Numbered from the stretch's first letter, positions 1 through 7,037 are shown. The stretch is 11,521 nt of DNA from an uncultured Bacilli bacterium (GCA_951800155.1 CATOJL010000030.1:1-11521), one strand, 5' to 3'. Translations and numbers: made by a program. The notes: generated from the letters alone by a model not told the origin.

Positions 1-14
1 CCCCCCCATCATTT

Positions 15-35
15 TGTCAACTTCATTTTTTGACA
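15..35. promoter_or_regulatory. TGTCAA/TTGACA inverted repeat with a perfect -35 box reading left
   Basis: TGTCAA at 15-20 is the exact reverse complement of TTGACA at 30-35, with 9 nt between. Read on the minus strand, 20 to 15 is a perfect -35 hexamer. A -10 box 17 nt further on would lie just outside the left edge, so this may be the promoter of the next leftward gene, placed after the terminator at 40-68. On the plus strand no -10 box lies at a suitable distance from 30-35. The dyad could also be an operator or a small hairpin. The pattern is seen; the function is inferred. Confidence 0.3.
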
Positions 36-36
36 C

Positions 37-68
37 AAAAAAATAAAGCATGCTTCACACTTTATTTT
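37..68 (-). terminator. Intrinsic terminator after the prepilin peptidase gene
   Basis: On the minus strand AAAATAAAG (68-60) pairs perfectly with CTTTATTTT (48-40) across an 11-nt loop, and the T run continues to 37. The stem is A/T-rich with only one G-C pair, so it is not a strong hairpin. Its place about 30 nt after the stop codon at 97 fits the end of the pilC-prepilin peptidase unit. Confidence 0.5.
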
Positions 69-96
69 AACAAGTAAATTTTATCAAAAAATTTCT

Positions 97-861
97 TTAA
101 TAAGTCATGATAGAAATTAAACAATTCATATCAAAGCCTGATAGTAATAGTATCATAGCTGCCGTTACCAAAAAGGGGCCAAAAGGAATCTCATGCGTAT
201 TTTCCCTACTCACTAAGAATAAAGATGCTGGAAGAGCTAAGAATGCAGAAAAGAATATGGCAAGAAGTGCCGTTGGCCACTCTAAAACCATTCCAAAAAT
301 AAACATGAGTTTTATATCGCCTCCACCCATAGATTCTCTTTTAAATAGAAAATCACCAAAGAGTTTTAGAAGAAACATAATTCCAAAAGCAATTAACCCA
401 TGAAAAAGAACACTTCCTAATTTCTCTAAGCCAAAGCCAAACCCATAAACACTAGCTAATAAAATAAGGGCTGTAAGTAAAACTTCATCTGGAATAATCA
501 TCGTTTGGTAATCACTGATAATAATAATTAAAGATGCTGATATAAAAATTAGGGAAATCCACAACTCTTTCGTAAAACCATATTTTAGATAACAAAAAAG
601 AAAAAGTAATCCTGTAATCGTTTCAAAAATAGGATAAAACCATCCTACTTTTGCCTTACAATATTTACATTTTCCTCTTAAAAATAAATAACTAAATATA
701 GGGAATAAATCTCCTATATTTAGTTTATGATTACATGATGTACAATGTGATGCAGGTTTTATGATAGACATATTTCTTGGTAGTCTATATCCTACGACGT
801 TGTAAAATGAACCGAAACAAGCTCCAAATATAAACATAACACAAGCATAATATACTACCAT
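97..861 (-). CDS. pilD: Prepilin peptidase (type IV leader peptidase, A24 aspartic protease)
   Basis: An integral membrane aspartic protease of 254 aa that cleaves, and in many homologues N-methylates, type IV prepilin-like precursors at the cytoplasmic membrane. The N-terminal domain has the family signature GSFYNVVGYRLP (residues 17-28) and two zinc-type pairs, C40-x2-C43 and C65-x2-C68. The catalytic pair is visible as D117 (ISDYQTMIIPDE) and D182 (GGGDIK), and the conserved EIPFGPFL lies at 224-231. Several hydrophobic segments follow. Length is normal for the family, and both domains are complete. The ATG at 861 has AGGAGG at 870-875, 8 nt upstream, and this site overlaps the TAG stop of pilC (874-876), so the two genes are probably translationally coupled. 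In Bacilli the equivalent gene is often called comC. Substrate pilins are not in the window. Confidence 0.93.
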   Translation of the reverse strand: MVVYYACVMFIFGACFGSFYNVVGYRLPRNMSIIKPASHCTSCNHKLNIGDLFPIFSYLFLRGKCKYCKAKVGWFYPIFETITGLLFLFCYLKYGFTKELWISLIFISASLIIIISDYQTMIIPDEVLLTALILLASVYGFGFGLEKLGSVLFHGLIAFGIMFLLKLFGDFLFKRESMGGGDIKLMFIFGMVLEWPTALLAIFFSAFLALPASLFLVSRENTHEIPFGPFLVTAAMILLLSGFDMNCLISIMTY

Positions 862-873
862 AAAGCAAACCTC

Positions 874-2793
874 CTACGACATATTTTGAACAGCAGTATA
901 CATATTAAACATTGGGATAACAATTGCTAGAACAATTAACCCTGTGCAAGCCGCTAAGAACACTGTCAAAGCTGGCTCAATAAATGTTTTAATACGTGCA
1001 ACAGCATTCTTTTGTAAATCTTGATAATAGAGAGAAACCTTTGTCATCATTTCCGCTAACTCTCCTGTTTTCTCACCAGTAACAATCATTTCATAAGCTG
1101 GGATTGGGAAAGCCCAATGTCCATCAAATGCTTCTGAAATTTTTCCACCTTTACCAAGTGTATCTACAACACTTAAAATCAATTCTTTATATATTTCATT
1201 ATTTGTAATTTTGCTTAAAATATCCATACATTCTACAATGGGTACATTATGGCTTAATAAAGAACCAAATGTTTTTGTAAAAGTAGTTACTTCACTATAA
1301 ATAATAGTATTTCCAAATATAGGAAGTTTCATAGTTAACAATTGTATATATTTTCTAAATGTTTTATTCTTCTTATATAGAAGATAAAAACTAAAGACAA
1401 ACAATAAAATTCCAAGCAATAAAAATGCCAAATAATGTTTCAAGAAATTACTTAAATTAATAACTGCCCTTGTAAAGGCTGGTATTTCTGTTCCTTCCAT
1501 GGAATTATAAATATCAACAAATTGTGGTACAACATATACCATAATAAAAGTAATAACCGCTACTGCAAAAATTCCTACAATAGTTGGATACATCATAGCT
1601 GTTACCATTTGTCTACGTGATTCTTCCATCTGTGTATAATACTCTGCCATATCATCAAGTACTTCTGGAAGAGAACCTGTCATCTCTGCCGTTTTAAGCA
1701 TGTTGATTAATAATTTTGGAAAAGAATTTCCTTGTTTACTAAGAGCGGAAGAAAAACTCTCCCCTGTAGATAATTCATAATTAATCGATTTAAAAATATT
1801 TTCATACGCTTTTGTTTTTGCAAACTGTCTTGCAAGTATTTTTAGTGCCTCTGACAAAGTAATACCTGCTTTTAAATACGTAGACAACTGCGTTAAGAAG
1901 AAAATTAAATCTTTGTTTTTAAATTTTCTCTTATTTGATGCGGAACTTGCATATTTTAAAGTAACCCATCGATTGGTATGAATTTTATAAACCTCATATC
2001 CTTCACTTAATAAGAAGGAATGCACCTCTAATTTAGAAAAGGCTTCAAAATGTCCCTTTACAAATTTTCCCTCTGGGGACTTCGCTTCATACTCATAAAT
2101 TAATTTAATGTCACTTCTCTTTGCATCTTCTCCATCAAAATCAAGAAGAAGTGCTTGTCTATTGATATCACGTTTATTTTTCGCACTCTTTGATAATGGA
2201 TTATTTGCAAAAAAGTTGTTTATCTTCTTAGAGAAGCTTTCTTTTGTTTTAGGTTTCTCAGGCACTACCTGTTCATAAACATCTTTATTTTTCTTATTTT
2301 TTAATTGTTTTCTTCGAATTTTTTCTTCTCGTTTTTGACGAGCTAATTCTTCTTTACGTTTTTTTGCCTCTAATTTTGCCTTCTCGCGACGATACATTTC
2401 TTCTTCTTTTCTTTGTTGTTTTGCATGTATCTCTTCAATCTTTTTCTGTCTTTCTAAACGTTGCTTTTCTTGTTTTTCTAGATTTTCTCGAGCAACCTTT
2501 AGTTTTTTTGCCTCTTTTTCAATCAATTTTTTTTGTTTAACAGGATCTTTTGACAGAGAAGCTATTTTCTGTTGCACCTTGGCTTGTTCTTTCTCTCTTT
2601 TCTTTCTTTGTTTTTCTAAACGAGCCTGTCTTTTCTTTTCTTCTCTTGGACTAAGTGGCTTCTTAGGCGCCTCAGCACCCCCTGCTTCATCTAATCTTTT
2701 GTTTTCATTGTGATCTAAAAGCAATAAAACAGGGGATAATATTCCCTTTGCTATATAGGTAACAGATTTCACAATATAATTCAAAAATTTCAT
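874..2793 (-). CDS. pilC: PilC/GspF-type inner-membrane platform protein with long charged N-terminal extension
   Basis: Polytopic platform protein of type IV pilus, type II secretion or competence machines, which works with a PilB-type ATPase to assemble pilins. The C-terminal part (about residues 230-639) is a normal-length family member: the Y-x-A...G...G segment at about 232-268, a first T2SSF domain at about 294-425 (QLSTYLKAGITLSEAL, then KTAEMTGSLPEVLDDMAEYY), and a second at about 500-630 (SLLSHNVPIVECMDIL, TGEKTGELAEM). Membrane segments lie near 403-425, 455-475 and 605-630. The first 230 residues are extra: a hydrophobic N-terminal stretch, then about 125 residues of Lys/Glu/Arg/Gln that look like a continuous coiled coil, then a linker. 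I chose ATG 2793 (639 aa), with GGAAGGTG 9 nt upstream. A GTG at 2805, adding 4 residues, is also possible (GGGAG 8 nt upstream). It is first in its operon. Confidence 0.9.
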   Translation of the reverse strand: MKFLNYIVKSVTYIAKGILSPVLLLLDHNENKRLDEAGGAEAPKKPLSPREEKKRQARLEKQRKKREKEQAKVQQKIASLSKDPVKQKKLIEKEAKKLKVARENLEKQEKQRLERQKKIEEIHAKQQRKEEEMYRREKAKLEAKKRKEELARQKREEKIRRKQLKNKKNKDVYEQVVPEKPKTKESFSKKINNFFANNPLSKSAKNKRDINRQALLLDFDGEDAKRSDIKLIYEYEAKSPEGKFVKGHFEAFSKLEVHSFLLSEGYEVYKIHTNRWVTLKYASSASNKRKFKNKDLIFFLTQLSTYLKAGITLSEALKILARQFAKTKAYENIFKSINYELSTGESFSSALSKQGNSFPKLLINMLKTAEMTGSLPEVLDDMAEYYTQMEESRRQMVTAMMYPTIVGIFAVAVITFIMVYVVPQFVDIYNSMEGTEIPAFTRAVINLSNFLKHYLAFLLLGILLFVFSFYLLYKKNKTFRKYIQLLTMKLPIFGNTIIYSEVTTFTKTFGSLLSHNVPIVECMDILSKITNNEIYKELILSVVDTLGKGGKISEAFDGHWAFPIPAYEMIVTGEKTGELAEMMTKVSLYYQDLQKNAVARIKTFIEPALTVFLAACTGLIVLAIVIPMFNMYTAVQNMS

Positions 2794-2861
2794 CGAAATA
2801 AACACCTTCCAATCTCCCTTGTATTATTCCAGGTAACCTATACTCACCTATTCTATTAGTA

Positions 2862-2889
2862 ATTATAACATAAATTTATTTTTTGTAAA
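2862..2889 (-). promoter_or_regulatory. Sigma-A-type promoter for pilC with extended -10
   Basis: On the minus strand TTTACA (2889-2884), a 16-nt spacer and TATAAT (2867-2862), preceded by TGT, which gives an extended -10 (TGnTATAAT). The predicted start is near 2855, leaving a leader of about 60 nt before the pilC ATG. It reads away from the divergent gene starting at 2936. Confidence 0.65.
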
Positions 2890-2908
2890 ACATTTTTTTA
2901 TTAAATCA

Positions 2909-2928
2909 TATAATATTTTAGAAAGGGG
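2909..2928 (+). promoter_or_regulatory. -10 box and Shine-Dalgarno of the yqfQ-like gene
   Basis: A perfect TATAAT lies at 2909-2914 and AAAGGGG at 2922-2928, 7 nt before the ATG at 2936. Transcription starting about 7 nt after the -10 would give a leader of only about 15 nt. No good -35 is present at the usual spacing. TTGTAA at 2883-2888 is 20 nt away and overlaps the -35 of the opposing pilC promoter. The ribosome site is firm; the promoter is tentative. Confidence 0.4.
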
Positions 2929-2935
2929 CAAATTT

Positions 2936-3280
2936 ATGAATTATTTTAACCCATATTATATGGCCTACCCAACCGCCTCTGTAGCACCAAAAGTAGGAAT
3001 TCTTAAAAGTTTATTTGGCAATTTGAATCTCTCTACCATTTTATCTGGAACAAGTAAAACTCTCAATGTTGTAAATCAGGCAATTCCCCTTGTAAGACAG
3101 GCTGGACCCATGATGAAAAACGCTAGAACTATGTTTCGTGTCATGAATGAATTTAAAAAAGTAGAAGTCCCAAATACTTCTAAAAGTACTACAACTTCTA
3201 CCACTATTCCAAACACGATACAACAAGAAGTCCCAGAACAGGCAACTCGAAAGACAAGCGGTCCTACTTTCTTTCTTTAG
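2936..3280 (+). CDS. yqfQ: YqfQ/VrrA-like small protein
   Basis: A 114-aa protein of unknown biochemical role and the only rightward gene here. The core at residues 35-73 (ILSGTSKTLNVVNQAIPLV, then GPMMKNARTMFRVMNEFK) resembles the conserved block of the Bacillus YqfQ/VrrA family, in which a helix bearing T-x-K-x-L is followed by P-hhxQ-x-GPMhKN and a final amphipathic helix. The N-terminus is short and rich in Tyr, Asn and Pro. The tail (79-110) is rich in Ser, Thr and Pro with a TSKSTTTSTT run, and is probably disordered. There is no signal peptide or clear membrane span. In Bacillus yqfQ lies in the same chromosomal neighbourhood as trmK (yqfN) and sigA, so position supports the name. The strong Shine-Dalgarno site at 2922-2928 supports expression. 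Its last 17 nt overlap the end of trmK on the other strand. A terminator follows at 3331-3360. Confidence 0.72.
   Translation: MNYFNPYYMAYPTASVAPKVGILKSLFGNLNLSTILSGTSKTLNVVNQAIPLVRQAGPMMKNARTMFRVMNEFKKVEVPNTSKSTTTSTTIPNTIQQEVPEQATRKTSGPTFFL
3155..3182 (-). terminator. Candidate terminator of the dnaG-rpoD-trmK operon inside the yqfQ-like gene
   Basis: On the minus strand TAGAAGT (3182-3176) pairs with ACTTCTA (3168-3162) across a 7-nt loop, followed by C and then TTTTTT (3160-3155). It lies about 80 nt after the trmK stop, where a leftward terminator is otherwise missing. The 7-bp stem has only two G-C pairs, so the call is tentative. On the other strand the same bases encode part of residues 72-83 of the yqfQ-like protein. 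Confidence 0.4.
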
Positions 3281-3935
3281 TTCTACATGCATGCGTAAGC
3301 CATACAATTTCTTTTTTTATTTCTAGTTTTTTGCCAAGATGTCCTCTTGGCAATTTTTTTAGAATTTCTTTTCTTTTTTCAATTAAATAAGTATAATACA
3401 ACTTTTTTTCTATGCTACAATCTTTTTTTAATAAAGGCCCAAATTTCAGTGCAAAAGGAGAATACTTGGCGACTCCTTTTATAAAAGTCAAAACAACGTA
3501 CCATATTTTATTGTCGAAAAGAACATGTTCTTCTGTAATCTTATACCCCCGTTGCATCATTACTCTACGTAATTCTTCATAGTCATTATTGCTTTGAATA
3601 ATTATTTTCTTAAAAGGAGATTCTTCTCTTCCTTCTAAAATATCCAATATTGTTTTCGTTCCCATTCCAGCAATCACAACTGTACTTTCTTTTATTTCCA
3701 TAGTAGCAAAGCCATTTTGACATAGTACTTCAATTTTATCCTCGACATGGTAACTTGCTATATTCTTACGAGCCATTTTTAAGGCACTTTCTTTTTGATC
3801 AATCGCATAACACTCATTTTGATTATAAAGCGTTAAAAATATATCTAAAAGAGCATGGTCACATCCAATATCATAGACAACATCTCCCCTAGGAACAAGG
3901 GAGGCAAGCAATAATAAACGTCGATTTAAGTGCAT
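3264..3935 (-). CDS. trmK: tRNA (adenine-22-N1)-methyltransferase TrmK
   Basis: A cytoplasmic SAM-dependent methyltransferase of 223 aa that makes m1A at position 22 of tRNA (known for Bacillus YqfN/TrmK). The Rossmann-fold signature is clear: RLLLLASLVPRG, then VYDIGCDHALLDIFL (residues 20-34) for SAM binding, AIDQ at 44-47, VVIAGMGTKTI at 86-96 in place of the usual AGMGG, and a C-terminal part rich in Lys and Glu that is probably helical. The QPN motif of close homologues reads QSNN (114-117) here. Length matches the family. The ATG (3935) shares one base with the TAA stop of rpoD (TAATG), with GGGGG 4 nt upstream, so it is probably coupled to rpoD translation. The last 17 nt overlap the end of the convergent yqfQ-like gene, and codons 195-202 carry that gene's terminator on the opposite strand. 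Confidence 0.93.
   Translation of the reverse strand: MHLNRRLLLLASLVPRGDVVYDIGCDHALLDIFLTLYNQNECYAIDQKESALKMARKNIASYHVEDKIEVLCQNGFATMEIKESTVVIAGMGTKTILDILEGREESPFKKIIIQSNNDYEELRRVMMQRGYKITEEHVLFDNKIWYVVLTFIKGVAKYSPFALKFGPLLKKDCSIEKKLYYTYLIEKRKEILKKLPRGHLGKKLEIKKEIVWLTHACRTKERK
3331..3360 (+). terminator. Intrinsic terminator of the yqfQ-like gene, inside trmK
   Basis: TTGCCAAG (3331-3338) and CTTGGCAA (3346-3353) form a perfect 8-bp stem with a 7-nt loop, followed directly by seven T residues (3354-3360). It sits 50 nt after the yqfQ-like stop codon. On the minus strand the hairpin is followed by A residues, so it should act only on rightward transcription. The arms encode about residues 195-202 of TrmK. 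Confidence 0.75.
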
Positions 3936-5011
3936 TAATCCCCCATATAATCTTTTAGTTTACGACTACGAGAAGGATGGCGCAATTTTCGTAAGGCCTT
4001 TGCTTCAATTTGCCGAATTCTCTCCCTTGTCACACCAAAGATTTGTCCCACTTCTTCTAACGTTTTACTTTTTCCATCGTCTAATCCAAAACGTAAACGA
4101 ATGACCTTTTCTTCTCTTTCTGTAAGTGTAAGTAGCACCTCCGCAATTTCATCTTTTAATAGCTCATTTGTCGCATATTCTTCTGGAGATACATTGCGCT
4201 CATCTTTAATAAAATCACCAAGGTGGGAATCATCTTCTTCCCCAATAGGTGTTTCTAAAGAAACTGGTTCTTGACTGATTTTATAAATATCTCGAATTTT
4301 ATCAGGCGTTGTTCCCATTTTTTTTGCTAATTCTTCTTCCGTTGGCTCTCGGTTCAGTTCAAGGGTTAATTGGCGTTGGATACGAGCAAGTTTATTAATC
4401 GTTTCCACCATGTGAACAGGGACACGAATGGTTCTAGCTTGATCCGCGATAGCTCTTGTAATTGCTTGCCTAATCCACCATGTCGCATAAGTAGAAAACT
4501 TATATCCCTTTGACACATCAAACTTTTCTACTGCCTTCATAAGACCGATATTTCCTTCTTGAATTAAATCAAGAAATAACATTCCTCTTCCTACATACCT
4601 TTTAGCAATACTAACAACTAAACGAAGATTGGCCTCCGCAAGCGTTGCTTTTGCCTCACTATCTCCTTCTAAAATACGATCAGCAAGTTGTAATTCCTCC
4701 TCCATAGTAAGTAGTTTAATTTGTCCAATCTCTTTTAAATACATACGAACTGGATCGTTAATTGTCAAATCCTTCGTAATTGCATTATCATCTAATAAAA
4801 GTGCTTCTCCCTCCTCATCGTCATCATCCTCTTCTGATACAATACGAATCCCATTTTCAGAGAATAGATTATAAAGTTCATCCAATTCTTCACTCGTTAA
4901 TTCTAGTCCTTTTAAGCTATTCGCTAATTCCTCATATGTAATTTTTCCCTTTTCTTTTCCTTGTTTTACTAATTCATTTTTTCTTTCATCAAATGTTTTT
5001 ATTTCGTTCAT
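3935..5011 (-). CDS. rpoD: RNA polymerase primary sigma factor (sigma-70/SigA)
   Basis: The housekeeping sigma factor, which directs RNA polymerase to -35/-10 promoters. At 358 aa it is close to Bacillus SigA in length. Regions in order: a short 1.1-type domain (about residues 20-60), an acidic run (EEDDDDEEGE, 60-69), region 1.2 (DPVRMYLKEIGQIKLLT), region 2 with LRLVVSIAKRYVGRG and the -10-binding YATWWIRQAITRAI (175-188), region 3, and the region 4.2 helix-turn-helix TLEEVGQIFGVTRERIRQIE (317-336). All look intact. I chose the ATG at 5011: it has GGAGG 4 nt upstream and makes the classic ATGA overlap with the dnaG stop. An upstream ATG at 5023 would add four residues (MGGI) encoded by that ribosome site. 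Promoters elsewhere in this window match what this sigma would recognise. Confidence 0.97.
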   Translation of the reverse strand: MNEIKTFDERKNELVKQGKEKGKITYEELANSLKGLELTSEELDELYNLFSENGIRIVSEEDDDDEEGEALLLDDNAITKDLTINDPVRMYLKEIGQIKLLTMEEELQLADRILEGDSEAKATLAEANLRLVVSIAKRYVGRGMLFLDLIQEGNIGLMKAVEKFDVSKGYKFSTYATWWIRQAITRAIADQARTIRVPVHMVETINKLARIQRQLTLELNREPTEEELAKKMGTTPDKIRDIYKISQEPVSLETPIGEEDDSHLGDFIKDERNVSPEEYATNELLKDEIAEVLLTLTEREEKVIRLRFGLDDGKSKTLEEVGQIFGVTRERIRQIEAKALRKLRHPSRSRKLKDYMGD

Positions 5012-6789
5012 AATTCCTCCCATACTTTCCTTTTTTGTAGTTCAATTTGTAACTCTAAAATTTCATCACCAAGTGCCTTCTTTTTTTCTTGGTCTATTAT
5101 TTTTTTTTGTTCACTCTTTAAATAATCTATTTGTTTTACAATTTTATATTCATAGATTGTATCTATATATTCCTCCATTTCTTCCTTTTTATATGTATCT
5201 TTCAAAGAAAGAGATGTAATCTCATGAAATGTGTTTAGTAAATCTGTATCTTCTAAGAGAACATTAATGAAATCGGCTTCTTTCATATACCCATGTTCTT
5301 CATAAAAATAATTGATTTCTTTTGCGAGCAATCGATATTTTTCTGTAGACAAAAATTTCACTTTTTGCTTATATAAATCGATCACTTCTGCATGATTTAA
5401 CATATAAAAGATTAGTCTTCTTTCCGCCTCCTGGTACCGATTCATCTTTAAAGACTTTATTGGTTTAGGAGTCGAAACAGTTTCTTCCCTCACCACATCT
5501 TTTAAATCGACCAACTGGCTTCGTATAATACTTGCATCTAAAGCAGTTTCTTCACTAATTTTTAAAAGTGTTGTTTCGCGAAGAATCGGATCTGTAATTT
5601 GATTCAGTTCTTCAATAACAGAAGAGATATAATTTGCTTTATCTAGGGGAGAAGAAAAATTTTTGTTTTCCTTTAAATATTCTAATTTAAAATCAATTGT
5701 ATTCATTGGGTGAGCAATTTTATATTCGATTTTCTCTTTTCCATATTTTAAAATATATTCATCTGGATCTAAATCGTCCTCTAAAACGATAATTTTAGGA
5801 TACACACCCATTTTCATCAAATCACTACTCGTTTTATAGGCGGCATGTCTCCCCGCTTCATCCCCATCAAATAGCAAAATAATCTCTTTGCCCATCTTTT
5901 TTAAGAGGATCAATTGTTCTTTCGTCACTGCGGTTCCCATAGAAGCTACCACATTTTCAATGCCTACTGTAAACAGACGAATGACATCCATAAATCCTTC
6001 TACTAAGATGACTTGCTCTTTCATACGGGCAATATTCTTTGCTTTATGATAGTGATATAAAAGTTCTCCTTTTTTAAAAAATTCTGTTTCTTTTGTATTT
6101 ACATATTTAGAAGCATCGTTGGAACGGTAAATACGAGCAGAAAAACCAACTGGTTTCCCCATTAAATCAAATAGTGGAAACATAATTCGATTAAAATAAC
6201 TATCACGAAGTTCTCCCTCTTTAGAAAGAGCCAGTCCATTTTGAACCATCTCCTCTTTCGTAAATCCTTTTTTAGTAAGTAATCCGGTTAGTAAATGACT
6301 ATTTTTTAACGATAAACCAATTTCAAACTCTTTTCTTGCTTCTTTTGTAATTTGACGTCTTTCTAAATAATCAATCGCTTCTAACCCCTCTTCTGTATAT
6401 AAATTATTTGTATATAGCTTACATGCAATTGCATACATTTCATGGTATTGGCTCCTTTTTTGGATTGTCTGCTCACTTCCATTTGCTAAGTGCAAAAGAA
6501 TACCCGTTTTTGTAGCTACCTTTTGTACGGCTTGTAGAAAAGAAATATTTTCATAATCCCGAATAAACGTAAAGACATTTCCTCCTGCTCCACAAGAGAA
6601 GCATTTATAAATCTGTCTTTCTCTATTTACACTCATACTTGGTGAATGATCATCATGAAAAGGACAAACACCAAAGAAATTCTGGCCCCTCCCTGTAAGA
6701 GGTAAGTATTCACTGATGACATCCACTATGTCTACACTGGCTCTGATTTCATTCAGTTTTTCAGTAGAAAGGGCATAATTTTCTTTCAT
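5008..6789 (-). CDS. dnaG: DNA primase
   Basis: Makes RNA primers at the replication fork, working with the replicative helicase. At 593 aa it is full length. The N-terminal CHC2 zinc ribbon is complete (C42, H45, C63, C66; CPFHDDHSPS and YKCFSCGAGGN). The RNA polymerase core has NRIMFPLFD (200-208), followed by the TOPRIM metal site with VEGFMD (E264) and LFDGDEAG (D308, D310). The C-terminal helicase-binding region (about 445-593) is diverged and charged, as usual. The start is the ATG at 6789: AGGAGG at 6799-6804 lies 9 nt upstream, whereas the ATG at 6795 would be only 3 nt from it, and a TTG at 6822 has no such site. It overlaps rpoD by 4 nt (ATGA). rpsU, which precedes dnaG in many bacteria, is not in the window. 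Confidence 0.97.
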   Translation of the reverse strand: MKENYALSTEKLNEIRASVDIVDVISEYLPLTGRGQNFFGVCPFHDDHSPSMSVNRERQIYKCFSCGAGGNVFTFIRDYENISFLQAVQKVATKTGILLHLANGSEQTIQKRSQYHEMYAIACKLYTNNLYTEEGLEAIDYLERRQITKEARKEFEIGLSLKNSHLLTGLLTKKGFTKEEMVQNGLALSKEGELRDSYFNRIMFPLFDLMGKPVGFSARIYRSNDASKYVNTKETEFFKKGELLYHYHKAKNIARMKEQVILVEGFMDVIRLFTVGIENVVASMGTAVTKEQLILLKKMGKEIILLFDGDEAGRHAAYKTSSDLMKMGVYPKIIVLEDDLDPDEYILKYGKEKIEYKIAHPMNTIDFKLEYLKENKNFSSPLDKANYISSVIEELNQITDPILRETTLLKISEETALDASIIRSQLVDLKDVVREETVSTPKPIKSLKMNRYQEAERRLIFYMLNHAEVIDLYKQKVKFLSTEKYRLLAKEINYFYEEHGYMKEADFINVLLEDTDLLNTFHEITSLSLKDTYKKEEMEEYIDTIYEYKIVKQIDYLKSEQKKIIDQEKKKALGDEILELQIELQKRKVWEEL

Positions 6790-6798
6790 AGCCATCAG

Positions 6799-6804
6799 CC
6801 TCCT
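6799..6804 (-). promoter_or_regulatory. Shine-Dalgarno that decides the dnaG start
   Basis: A perfect AGGAGG on the minus strand, 9 nt before the ATG at 6789 and only 3 nt before the in-frame ATG at 6795. The spacing favours 6789 and argues against the longer in-frame TTG start at 6822. Confidence 0.8.
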
Positions 6805-6910
6805 ATAATTAATATACGACAAATCTTTACAATTTCCTTTTTTTTATTCAAAATTATTAAACTTTTTTATGAAATAATATATACCCCTGTATAAAGACAG
6901 TTATTCCTAA

Positions 6911-6938
6911 ATTATATTGTTGAAGTATAGGTTGAAAA
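6911..6938 (-). promoter_or_regulatory. Candidate promoter of the dnaG-rpoD-trmK operon
   Basis: On the minus strand TTTTCA (6938-6933), a 16-nt spacer and a perfect TATAAT (6916-6911). Transcription would start near 6904, giving a leader of about 115 nt before dnaG. It lies after the terminator at 7000-7037, so the operon would be independent of the upstream gene. The -35 is only a 4 of 6 match. Confidence 0.45.
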
Positions 6939-6999
6939 TATTCGGTTTCGTTCCCTTTTTCTAACCTTATAAATTGTACTTTAAATACTCTCTCTTACA

Positions 7000-7037
7000 A
7001 AAAAATACCAAGCATCTTTATTGCTTGGTACCTTTTT
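7000..7037. terminator. Strong intrinsic terminator, probably bidirectional
   Basis: TACCAAGCA (7006-7014) and TGCTTGGTA (7022-7030) form a perfect 9-bp stem with a 7-nt loop. On the minus strand it is followed at once by a T run (7005-7000), so it ends the leftward P-type ATPase-like transcript about 60 nt after its stop. On the plus strand CC and then TTTTT (7033-7037) follow, which could also stop rightward transcription. Confidence 0.85.

Noticed and set aside
1..7. Run of seven C at the left edge
   Set aside because: Too short and at the boundary; it could be a ribosome site read on the minus strand, but the context is missing.
107..403. 98-codon plus-strand open frame
   Set aside because: It lies wholly opposite the prepilin peptidase, whose catalytic motifs are clear. 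Its translation has no recognisable family pattern and there is no good ribosome site.
2270..2660. Low-complexity K/E/R-rich part of pilC as a possible frameshift or assembly artefact
   Set aside because: The frame is continuous, codon use resembles the neighbouring coding sequence, and the translation has coiled-coil character, so it is taken as real coding sequence.
3041..3307. 88-codon minus-strand open frame
   Set aside because: Shadow of the yqfQ-like gene and the end of trmK. Both overlapping genes are better supported.
4629..4874. 81-codon plus-strand Ser-rich frame
   Set aside because: Antisense to rpoD; the Ser runs are simply the complement of Asp/Glu codons.
6790..7000. Possible riboswitch or ribosomal-protein leader before dnaG
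   Set aside because: Looked for T-box (GGTGGNACC) and conserved leader stems and found only short A/T-rich pairings.
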